Of a stretch of 27,674 bases of DNA, positions 13,433 to 19,371 are shown in pieces (position 1 is the first letter of the stretch; each line of letters begins with the position of its first letter). Below the pieces are notes generated by a model, which saw only the letters and a list, made by a program, of their open reading frames with translations, made no database searches and was not told the origin of the DNA. This stretch comes from a virus, in the IMG/VR virus record IMGVR_UViG_3300030116_000677, positions 1 through 27,674 of that record. One strand, written 5' to 3'. A program made the position numbers and the translations under genes.

Positions 13433-13708
13433 CTACGCAGCCAACGCTACAAGTTGTGCCACAGCCCTAGCAGTGCGCTCCTTAGACTTCAGAACCTTGA
13501 GCAACTGCCTAGCAATAACCCGCTGATGGTCCCGCATACGTCCACCTTCGACGGACTTACGGTGCCGTGCCAGCTTCGCTACAGCCTTGTCAAACTTGCC
13601 CCATGAACCAATAGGGACAATTTCTTCAATCAGCTTTTCCAGCTTGGGATCAGCATAGAGGTTGTACTTGCCACGGCGCTCTACGTACTGGATGGTTGGT
13701 GTGGTCAT
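13433..13708 (-). CDS. Basic hypothetical protein, 91 residues
   Basis: An N-terminal beta-like part (TTPTIQYVERRGKYNLYADP) leads into a strongly basic helical half (FDKAVAKLARHRKSVEGGRM, RVIARQLLKVLKSKERTARA) and a hydrophobic end, VAQLVALAA. The positive charge suggests nucleic acid binding. GGAG precedes the ATG. I do not recognise the family. Confidence 0.75.
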   Translation of the reverse strand: MTTPTIQYVERRGKYNLYADPKLEKLIEEIVPIGSWGKFDKAVAKLARHRKSVEGGRMRDHQRVIARQLLKVLKSKERTARAVAQLVALAA

Positions 13709-13723
13709 GATAGTTCTCCTTTG

Positions 13724-13888
13724 TTAAACAGTTTCAGGTAGTTTGTCAGCGTTGCGAATGATCTTGAAGTTCCCGTTAGGATGCAATACCCTAATTGGCA
13801 CACCAGAATCAGATGCTTTCTGGAATAGTTCCTTGCCCTTGGCAAGTTCTACCCACTCGTTTGCTACGAAAGTTTGCATTGTCGCCAT
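13724..13888 (-). CDS. Small hypothetical protein, 54 residues
   Basis: The ATG at 13886-13888 has AGGAG seven bases upstream, so the longer open frame is not used. MATMQTFVANEWVELAKGKE is followed by a short VPIRVLHPNGNFKIIRNADK strand pair. It is compact and soluble, with no recognised family. Confidence 0.7.
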   Translation of the reverse strand: MATMQTFVANEWVELAKGKELFQKASDSGVPIRVLHPNGNFKIIRNADKLPETV

Positions 13889-13939
13889 GTAAATCTCCTT
13901 TGGTTGGCGGTTGGTGAAGGTTATTTTAGTTACCGCTGG

Positions 13940-13961
13940 ACCCTTCATAAATATTCAGGGT
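13940..13961. repeat. Palindrome, member 1 of an ACCCT...AGGGT family
   Basis: ACCCT (13940-13944) and AGGGT (13957-13961) flank a 12-base centre beginning TCATAAA. It lies in the 91-base gap upstream of the 13724-13888 gene. The arms and first centre bases resemble the palindromes at 14890-14923 and 15139-15188. Confidence 0.5.
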
Positions 13962-13979
13962 ACAGCTCAGAGTAACTAA

Positions 13980-14144
13980 TTAGTCGCACCCCTCTGTAAT
14001 CCACGCACATAATGCAATGAATACGAAGGGCAATGCCCAAAGCATTGGGAATGTATCCCAACCCTTGAACATGAAACCATACATCCCGACTAACACTGCC
14101 GGAAACGTCAATAATAAAGATACGTTTCTAATTTTCTCAAACAT
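13980..14144 (-). CDS. Small two-helix membrane protein, 54 residues
   Basis: The start MFEKIRNV at the ATG at 14142-14144 has AGGAGG upstream and a TAATG overlap with the previous gene. Two hydrophobic segments follow: VSLLLTFPAVLVGMYGFMF and FPMLWALPFVFIALCAWIT, separated by KGWDT. Size and topology are compatible with a small holin or another inner-membrane phage protein. The lysin lies about 4 kb downstream on the same strand, so a lysis role is only a guess. Confidence 0.75.
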   Translation of the reverse strand: MFEKIRNVSLLLTFPAVLVGMYGFMFKGWDTFPMLWALPFVFIALCAWITEGCD

Positions 14145-14419
14145 TAGTCTTCCTCCTTTTTGCAAGTCCAAGCCCATTCTGGGGCTTCGCCAAAGTCTTC
14201 AACTTCTTTGCCTTCGGCAAAAGCCAGCAGATCAGCCGCTACTTGTCTGGCTTGCTCTCTAGTCAGTGAAACTGACGTAAAAAATTTGTCTGCTGTTGTC
14301 ACTGGATTTTTAACAGGGTCTCTACGCATAGAGACTTGAACGCATGTGCCTCTGAAGTCTCCGCCCCAAAAGCGGGTCATGTCAACTCCGTCTGCACGGG
14401 ATTTTATATCAGTAGCCAT
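14144..14419 (-). CDS. Hypothetical protein, 91 residues
   Basis: GGAGGAG lies just before the ATG. The sequence holds an early segment TRFWGGDFRGTCVQVSMRRD and a helix SLTREQARQVAADLLAFAEG, then an acidic, Trp-rich end. It resembles small phage proteins with a beta sheet followed by one amphipathic helix. The function is unknown. Confidence 0.75.
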   Translation of the reverse strand: MATDIKSRADGVDMTRFWGGDFRGTCVQVSMRRDPVKNPVTTADKFFTSVSLTREQARQVAADLLAFAEGKEVEDFGEAPEWAWTCKKEED

Positions 14420-14584
14420 TTACTCCTCCATTTTTTCAATCGCTGATAGTAACTTGACGGCGTGAAGTTTGAATTGTTCCTCACTTTGAAAAAAACCACA
14501 TATTGTCAGGTGATCTTGATCTTGGTTTGCTGGATGATTTTGCAAAGCAACTAAGTTGTATTTATCAAGCATTTCTCTGAGCAT
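14420..14584 (-). CDS. Small hypothetical protein, 54 residues
   Basis: The ATG at 14582-14584 is preceded by GGAGGTTATA, a strong ribosome binding site. The protein reads MLREMLDKYNLVALQNHPAN, then DHLTICGFFQSEEQFKLHAV, a strand-helix pattern. The stop codon lies just before the start codon of the next gene. No family is recognised. Confidence 0.65.
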   Translation of the reverse strand: MLREMLDKYNLVALQNHPANQDQDHLTICGFFQSEEQFKLHAVKLLSAIEKMEE

Positions 14585-14596
14585 TATAACCTCCGG

Positions 14597-14680
14597 TTAT
14601 TTGGATAAAAGATAAAACATAGCCCATACTATGACATAGCCAAAGAGACCAACCATAGCACCCGTGAGAGGCTCAAACAT
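14597..14680 (-). CDS. Membrane mini-protein, 27 residues
   Basis: A short frame with GGAG six bases before its ATG (14678-14680) encodes MFEPLTGAMVGLFGYVIVWA and ends MFYLLSK. It is almost entirely one transmembrane helix. The good ribosome binding site and fit in the operon support it, but it is too short for a firm call. It could be a holin or antiholin component. Confidence 0.5.
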   Translation of the reverse strand: MFEPLTGAMVGLFGYVIVWAMFYLLSK

Positions 14681-14692
14681 ATTAATCTCCGA

Positions 14693-14863
14693 TTAAAGGT
14701 TGCTGATAACTTCAATGGTGGCTTCGTCCTCGTCCAACGTAGCAATCCACCAGCCGTGTTGGTCATGTACGTCTACAGCCCCGCCGTTCACCGAAGTGTG
14801 AACTTGGAAGCTACCGTCAAGGAACTGGTCAATCTCTGATTGAAGGATGGTAATGTTTGTCAT
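14693..14863 (-). CDS. First leftward early gene, 56-residue hypothetical protein
   Basis: The ATG at 14861-14863 has AAGGAG seven bases upstream; the longer frame would run through the promoter and operator region and is rejected. The sequence reads MTNITILQSEIDQFLDGSFQ, then VHTSVNGGAVDVHDQHGWWI, and ends DEDEATIEVISNL. It is small, acidic and beta-rich. As the promoter-proximal early gene it is a candidate host-takeover protein, but the sequence shows no known domain. Confidence 0.7.
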   Translation of the reverse strand: MTNITILQSEIDQFLDGSFQVHTSVNGGAVDVHDQHGWWIATLDEDEATIEVISNL

Positions 14864-14889
14864 GGTCAATCTCCTTAGTTTAATTAATA

Positions 14890-14923
14890 CCCTATAGAAC
14901 TCATAAGAGTTCGTTCTATAGGG
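14890..14923. repeat. Palindrome, member 2, between early promoter and first gene
   Basis: CCCTATAGAAC (14890-14900) and GTTCTATAGGG (14913-14923) are perfect inverted 11-base arms around a 12-base centre starting TCATAAG. A second, nested hairpin GAACTC-ATAA-GAGTTC is also possible, so two folds compete. It lies directly after the leftward promoter, a position suited to an operator or attenuator. Confidence 0.7.
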
Positions 14924-14924
14924 G

Positions 14925-14954
14925 ATTATTAACCTCATCATTTGTTGTTGTCAA
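14925..14954 (-). promoter_or_regulatory. Leftward early promoter
   Basis: The minus strand reads TTGACA (14954-14949), then 17 bases to TAATAA or 18 to AATAAT. The -35 is perfect and the -10 is weaker. It faces the whole leftward arm and is followed at once by a palindrome. Confidence 0.6.
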
Positions 14955-15138
14955 GCCTCGTCAAATGCCACAGCATTTCATCGTATGCAAGTCTGCATTG
15001 CATGGTCTGCATAGCGTGGAAAAGCTCCGATTTGTCAAGGGGTTAGCTAAGTTTCTAGAACTACTACGAAGTAGTAAAAGTCCTATGAAACAACATCCAG
15101 AGGATGAATTGTCAAGGATTGGCAGCAAAATCTCTTTA

Positions 15139-15188
15139 TAACTACCGTATACCCTTCGTAAGAACTAGGGTATACTCAAGAGTAGTTA
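15139..15188. repeat. Large interrupted palindrome, member 3
   Basis: The inner arms GTATACCCT (15147-15155) and AGGGTATAC (15167-15175) are perfect 9-base inverted repeats around TCGTAAGAACT. The outer arms TAACTAC (15139-15145) and GTAGTTA (15182-15188) extend it. It shares ACCCT, a TC-R-TAA centre and AGGGT with member 1. Confidence 0.7.
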
Positions 15189-15394
15189 TGGATACCTTGG
15201 ATTTGGAGGGTCACTGGCAACGAAGTTGCTACACGGGGGTAGGCACAAATGCGTACACGCATGTATATATATAAACAACACCCCCGCATACTTAGAAAAA
15301 TCTATGGACCTCTCATCACTGTTGCATAAATACCACGAGGCGGTACTAATTAGCTACTTAATAGTATTTTTTTATTATTTTTTTAATATCTCTA

Positions 15395-15423
15395 TTGTAG
15401 AACTTTACAGTATAGTGTATAAT
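15395..15423 (+). promoter_or_regulatory. Rightward promoter for terminase, leaderless
   Basis: TATAAT (15418-15423) has TTGTAG 17 bases upstream. The -10 is perfect and the -35 matches three of six bases. Only six bases separate the -10 from the proposed terminase ATG, so transcription would begin at or next to the start codon. Confidence 0.55.
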
Positions 15424-15429
15424 ATTACT

Positions 15430-16968
15430 ATGGAGAATTTAAATAGTAACTATATAGACTCATACATCAACCTTCAAGGTTTGTTGTCTCAACAAGTAAA
15501 CAATCAATGTAATGATGACTTCTTGTCTTTCGTAAGATTAATGGCACCATCTATTGTGTCTGACTTTAGGATGGGTCGTCACATTGAAGTTATATCAGAA
15601 AAACTACAACAAGTAGAAAATGGTGAACTAAAAAGACTGATGGTCTTTCTACCACCACGATCTTCTAAGTCTGTTGTCTGTTCTAAGTTGTTCCCTGCAT
15701 GGTACATAGGTAGAAACCCTGAACATGAACTACTGACGATATCTCATAGTGATCAGCTTGCCAGTGACTTTGGTAGATCAGTAAGAGACATAGTGAACAC
15801 AGAAGAGTTCTCTAAGGTATTTCGTGGTGTGGCTTTGCGAAGCGACGTAAGAGCAGCAGGTAAGTGGAAGACAAACCAGAATGGAACCTACTATGCTGCT
15901 GGTGTCCGATCCCAGATTGCAGGTCGAGGCGCACATGTAGCAATCCTAGATGATGCAATGTCAGAGGAGGATGCAATATCCAGTGCAGGTAGGCGTTTCA
16001 TCAAAGAATGGTATCCCGCAGGTCTCAGAACACGTATCATGCCTGACGGGGCCATCGTAATAATTAACACCAGATATCACTATGACGATCTATGTGGCTG
16101 GCTTCTCAAGCAACAGGAGAACATGCCTGACTACGAAACAATACCGTGGGAGGTTGTAAAGATACCTGCATGGGTTGACGAAGATGCAGCAGAGTTATTA
16201 GACTTGCCTGTAGGTAGCAGCTACTTTCCTGAATGGAAACCAGATCATGTACTGAAGGTAGATGAGAATGAGATTAAAGCCAGTAACGGCAGCAGGTATT
16301 GGAATGCCTTGTACATGCAAGACCCCACACCAGAAGAAGGCGGTATCATAAAGAAACGCTGGATCAAAGATTGGGAGTATGGTGATCCGCCTACATGTGA
16401 TTTTATAATACAAACATTTGATACTGCTTTCTCCACAGCAAGCACTGCTGACTACAGCGTGATACAGACATGGGGCATCTTCTACATGTACAATCAGACA
16501 GATGAGGGCTACGAAGACTTTGCCCCTCACCTGATACTGCTAGGTAATATCAAAGGCCGCTTTGAATATCCAGAACTGAGGCGGCTGGCGCAGAGACTGT
16601 ATAACCAACACAGACCTGATGTCTGCATGGTGGAAAAGAAAGCATCAGGTCAATCTCTAATACAGGACATGCGTAGGGGTGGACTACCTGTGATGGAGTA
16701 TCTGCCAGACAGGGACAAAACCTCCAGAGTCTATGCAGCTACTCCCATAATGGAGGCTGGTCGTCTCTGGATACCCAAGGGTAAGAAGTGGGCAGACGAT
16801 CTAATAGAAGAACTGATACGTTTTCCCAACGCTGCACATGATGACCAAGTGGATGCCTTAACGATGGCAATCCACTATATGAAGGACTCATGGCACCTGA
16901 CCCACCCTGATGATCCAGAGTATGATGATGTCCCAAGACAGAAAGTTGCTACATACTGGGATGTATGA
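15430..16968 (+). CDS. terL: Terminase large subunit
   Basis: The protein has 512 residues from the ATG at 15430. An upstream extension of 68 hydrophobic residues is open but runs through the promoter and is unlikely. The ATPase domain shows a variant Walker A, LPPRSSKS (about 74-81), and Walker B VAILDDAMS, with the LLTISHSDQLASDFGRSVRD segment between. The nuclease domain has three acidic motifs: QTFDTAFSTASTADYSVIQT, VEKKASGQSLIQDMRR and FPNAAHDDQVDALTMAIHY. It powers DNA packaging into the prohead and cuts the concatemer. The length is typical. No small subunit is visible next to it. There is no ribosome binding site before the ATG. Confidence 0.96.
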   Translation: MENLNSNYIDSYINLQGLLSQQVNNQCNDDFLSFVRLMAPSIVSDFRMGRHIEVISEKLQQVENGELKRLMVFLPPRSSKSVVCSKLFPAWYIGRNPEHELLTISHSDQLASDFGRSVRDIVNTEEFSKVFRGVALRSDVRAAGKWKTNQNGTYYAAGVRSQIAGRGAHVAILDDAMSEEDAISSAGRRFIKEWYPAGLRTRIMPDGAIVIINTRYHYDDLCGWLLKQQENMPDYETIPWEVVKIPAWVDEDAAELLDLPVGSSYFPEWKPDHVLKVDENEIKASNGSRYWNALYMQDPTPEEGGIIKKRWIKDWEYGDPPTCDFIIQTFDTAFSTASTADYSVIQTWGIFYMYNQTDEGYEDFAPHLILLGNIKGRFEYPELRRLAQRLYNQHRPDVCMVEKKASGQSLIQDMRRGGLPVMEYLPDRDKTSRVYAATPIMEAGRLWIPKGKKWADDLIEELIRFPNAAHDDQVDALTMAIHYMKDSWHLTHPDDPEYDDVPRQKVATYWDV

Positions 16969-16969
16969 T

Positions 16970-16998
16970 TTGGGAAAACAGAAAAAGTATGCTATAAT
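16970..16998 (+). promoter_or_regulatory. Phage late-type promoter A, TTGGGA-17-TATAAT
   Basis: TTGGGA (16970-16975), 17 bases, then TATAAT (16993-16998). It begins within two bases of the terminase stop codon. The layout TGATTTGGGAAA...TATAATAATA recurs at 22683-22711. The cupin ATG lies six bases after the -10. Confidence 0.8.
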
Positions 16999-17004
16999 AA
17001 TAAC

Positions 17005-17619
17005 ATGATTGATTTAGAAAAAAAAGTAAATGAATTAGATAATAAGTTAAATGCTCTTATTTCTGTTCTTCAAAAAAATAAAAAGCCGGAAGTAAAACTT
17101 TTTCCATCAGCTTATATTAAAGATGATCTAGGTTATGAGTTTTATGATGATCTAACTGGATTTATGCGGTGGTACTTTGAAGAATGTCCAAATAAGTTTC
17201 AAGTTCCTTTTGATAATCCACTTTTATTTATTGAGGGACACACTGCCTGTACTTTATTTAGGCATGGACCGTATCAGGTAGAACTTGTTTATATGCAACC
17301 TGATACAGTAACTTATGATCATAATCATCCTGATGTAGATAGCTATGTTGTCTATCTTTATGGCACAAACTTTAGATATAAAGGAAAAGAAGTTCTTAGT
17401 AAACAAGAAGGACATTATGTAGAAAAAAATGGAAAAGCTTCTGCGTATATGAGAAAGATAAGACTGAAGCCAAATACGGTGCATGGTGCAGAGTCTGGTC
17501 CTAATGGAGCATGTTTCTTTTCTGTTCAAAAATGGCTAAGTGGTAAAGCTGGAGAGTCTATTGCTAATAGTTGGAACGGTGAAGAGTTAGGAGAAGAACA
17601 CGCAAAAGGTATTCGGTGA
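17005..17619 (+). CDS. Cupin-like protein, partner of the acyltransferase
   Basis: This 204-residue protein has an N-terminal coiled coil (IDLEKKVNELDNKLNALISV) and then a beta-rich domain with cupin features. YDHNHPDVDSYVVYLYG gives H106 and H108 plus the closing Gly of motif 1. LKPNTVHGAESGPNGACFF gives the Pro and H160 of motif 2. A metal site from these three His is likely. The C-terminal segment reads SVQKWLSGKAGESIANSW, then HAKGIR. Cupins cover enzymes and sugar or small-molecule binders, so no reaction can be named. By eye the codons are much more A/T-rich than in terminase, hinting at a separately acquired pair. It overlaps the next gene by one base (TGATG) and has a dedicated promoter with no ribosome binding site. 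Confidence 0.75.
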   Translation: MIDLEKKVNELDNKLNALISVLQKNKKPEVKLFPSAYIKDDLGYEFYDDLTGFMRWYFEECPNKFQVPFDNPLLFIEGHTACTLFRHGPYQVELVYMQPDTVTYDHNHPDVDSYVVYLYGTNFRYKGKEVLSKQEGHYVEKNGKASAYMRKIRLKPNTVHGAESGPNGACFFSVQKWLSGKAGESIANSWNGEELGEEHAKGIR

Positions 17620-18017
17620 TGACCGAACTAGAAAAAATAATATATACTTTAGGTTTATCTGAGTTACACAGAAGTTGGACGACCACAGATATTATAAATC
17701 GTGTACTACCTCCATTAAAACTTAAACAGTATATTTTTATTTCAAATGAAAAGGTTCCTTTGTTCTATGCTTCATGGGCATTTATGAATCAAGAGTCATC
17801 AGATGCTAGAGAATTTTCAAAAAGAAAAATTCAAATACAAGATTGGAATAATGGACATGTTCCGTGGATTATGGATATTGTTTGTCCTATGGGCGGAACA
17901 GCAGAGGGAATTAAAGAGCTAAAGAAAGTTCCTAGACATCTAGGTGTTAAAGGAAAAATAAAATTCTTTAGAACTAAAAAGGGGAAGAAAGAGTTACATC
18001 ATGTTACATGGCTATAA
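17619..18017 (+). CDS. HlyC-like toxin-activating lysine acyltransferase
   Basis: This 132-residue protein closely matches the HlyC/RtxC family (170 residues in E. coli HlyC). SELHRSW matches SPLHRNW of HlyC, with H17 as the catalytic His23 equivalent. INRVLPPLKLKQYIFI matches the INVLPAIRANQYALL region, and VPLFYASWAFMNQE matches YPVAYCSWANLSLE. IQDWNNGHVPWIMDIVCPMG matches the segment holding Asp92, here D86. The His-Asp spacing is 69 in both. HlyC moves a fatty acyl chain from acyl-ACP to internal lysines of pro-haemolysin. The C-terminus here is shorter. No RTX toxin is in the window, so the substrate is unknown. The gene lies between a cupin and an unknown virion-type protein in the head-gene block. 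Confidence 0.9.
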   Translation: MTELEKIIYTLGLSELHRSWTTTDIINRVLPPLKLKQYIFISNEKVPLFYASWAFMNQESSDAREFSKRKIQIQDWNNGHVPWIMDIVCPMGGTAEGIKELKKVPRHLGVKGKIKFFRTKKGKKELHHVTWL

Positions 18018-19371
18018 AAAATCCAGATACAATATTTATGATAACTTAGAGTTTCTAGGTCTGAACCCGTATGAGCTAAAACATTTTTGTTTTGGTGAGT
18101 CCGGTGACGATGGTGCTGGAGATGATGCCGCCGCCGACTACTATGAGTCTCTTACAAATCCTGAAGCTGTAGCAGCAATGGCAGCAGTAGAAGAGGCTTC
18201 AAGACAGGCAGAAGAAAAAGCATCAGGAAGACAGGCAGCAGAAGAAGCATCTAGAGCGCAAACAGCATCACTAAGTCAAGCACAGAGAGATGCAGCAAAT
18301 CAGATGAGTTTGGCTGATCCTACTCTAGATGTAGCATTTAATCTTGATCCTAGTATAGTTGATCGTGAAAGTTTAAATGAATTACAGCAAAACTATTTTA
18401 ATATGCTTGACGATGTTGCCGAAGTAGACCCCGGCCTTGCTCAAAACTTACTAGATGCAAGAAGTATAAATACTGCTAGATATGGTATTTATAATCCAGA
18501 GGCAATGAATAAACTAGAAAAGCGAGGACTTAAAACTTTTGGTCTTGGTTATAGAGGAAGATTTGAAGCACTAAGCCCCGGAGGAGGTTTATCAAGAGAG
18601 GACTATGATCCTAACTCTTTAACAGGTGCTGGCACAGATGAAGCAAGTACTAATAAAGCTTTATTTGCAGAGTTTGCTAAAGAAAATCCTAGCCTCACAA
18701 CAGTAGAAGCTTTAACTGAATATAACGCTATGACTAATCCAGATAGTCAACTTTCAATATCAGATGTGCAGTCTATGGGCTTTGACCTTAATGCTGCTGT
18801 AGGACCACAAGCAGATTTTAGAGAAGCAGCGGCACAAAAGGGATTAGCACAAGGTATTGGTTTTCTCGCTCAAACAGCAGTAACTGGAAGTCCTATTGGT
18901 GTGATAAGTGATATTGCATTGTCAGGAACTGGTAAGGGTGTTTTGGGTCATACAATAGATGCAGTTGAAAAAGCAACAGGTTTTGAACTACCAGAGTTGC
19001 CTGATATTGGTATTAGTATTCCATCTTATCAAGAAACAGCAGTTGATTTTTTTGGTCCTGCACAAGACCTAATGGACCCCTCTTCTTTTGGTATAAGTCC
19101 AAGTTCAGCAACTGGAGTGGCTGCTCCAACAGATGCAGATATAGGATTTACTGGACCCACTGATGTTTACGATTATGGATTTGATGGTCCTGAACAGATA
19201 GCACCACCGCCTGTAGAAAAACCAGTTATAAAAGAAAAAGAAGAAGTTATTGAAACACCCGCTCCGTCTTTTCCTGTTAGAGATACAACACCACCATCAA
19301 GAATAAGTCGCATAGCAAATATTTATAACATTAGCGAAGATGCCGCTAAAAGAATGTTAGGAGTTGCATGA
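18001..19371 (+). CDS. Ala-rich low-complexity protein, probable virion component
   Basis: The protein has 456 residues. The start overlaps the acyltransferase gene by 17 bases and has AAGAAAGAG upstream. After a Tyr/Asn-rich start (MLHGYKKSRYNIYDNLEFLG) come an acidic Gly/Ala patch (GDDGAGDDAAADYY), a Lys/Glu/Ala coiled-coil-like segment (about 60-95) and a long Ala/Gly/Ser region. Next is a Pro-rich linker (APPPVEKPVIKEKEEVIETP), then a short helical end. A mid-region stretch, LAQGIGFLAQTAVTGSPIGV, is moderately hydrophobic. Position between terminase and portal, and composition, suggest an internal or ejection protein. As the nearest downstream gene it is one possible substrate of the acyltransferase, but nothing proves that. 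Confidence 0.75.
   Translation: MLHGYKKSRYNIYDNLEFLGLNPYELKHFCFGESGDDGAGDDAAADYYESLTNPEAVAAMAAVEEASRQAEEKASGRQAAEEASRAQTASLSQAQRDAANQMSLADPTLDVAFNLDPSIVDRESLNELQQNYFNMLDDVAEVDPGLAQNLLDARSINTARYGIYNPEAMNKLEKRGLKTFGLGYRGRFEALSPGGGLSREDYDPNSLTGAGTDEASTNKALFAEFAKENPSLTTVEALTEYNAMTNPDSQLSISDVQSMGFDLNAAVGPQADFREAAAQKGLAQGIGFLAQTAVTGSPIGVISDIALSGTGKGVLGHTIDAVEKATGFELPELPDIGISIPSYQETAVDFFGPAQDLMDPSSFGISPSSATGVAAPTDADIGFTGPTDVYDYGFDGPEQIAPPPVEKPVIKEKEEVIETPAPSFPVRDTTPPSRISRIANIYNISEDAAKRMLGVA

Larger units (their letters stand above)
14956..15429. other. Divergent non-coding control region, possible origin
   Basis: About 470 bases between the two arms hold no convincing gene; an open plus-strand frame from 15226 is low in complexity and lacks a binding site. 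The region is packed with structure. There is a hairpin ACTACT-ACGA-AGTAGT (15060-15075), the large inverted repeat at 15139-15188, and GCAAC-GAA-GTTGC (15217-15229). A nested pair follows: CGGGGGT/ACCCCCG (15234-15240, 15280-15286) around ATGCG/CGCAT. A strongly A/T-rich tract (about 15355-15392) comes before the terminase promoter. CTTGACAA appears three times on the minus strand (near 14949, 15033 and 15110). An origin is an inference from A/T richness and symmetry. Confidence 0.6.

Noticed and set aside
15342-15392. A rightward terminator (short stem followed by a long T tract)
   Set aside because: The stem is only about five A/T pairs and no gene ends upstream of it; the T tract is better seen as part of the A/T-rich control region.
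15226-15429. An in-frame 68-residue extension upstream of terminase
   Set aside because: It is hydrophobic and low in complexity, covers the A/T tract and the TATAAT box, and has no ribosome binding site; the family start fits the ATG at 15430 better.
17005-18017. A toxin-antitoxin pair
   Set aside because: The second gene clearly matches HlyC-type acyltransferases, and the first is far larger than usual antitoxins and cupin-like.
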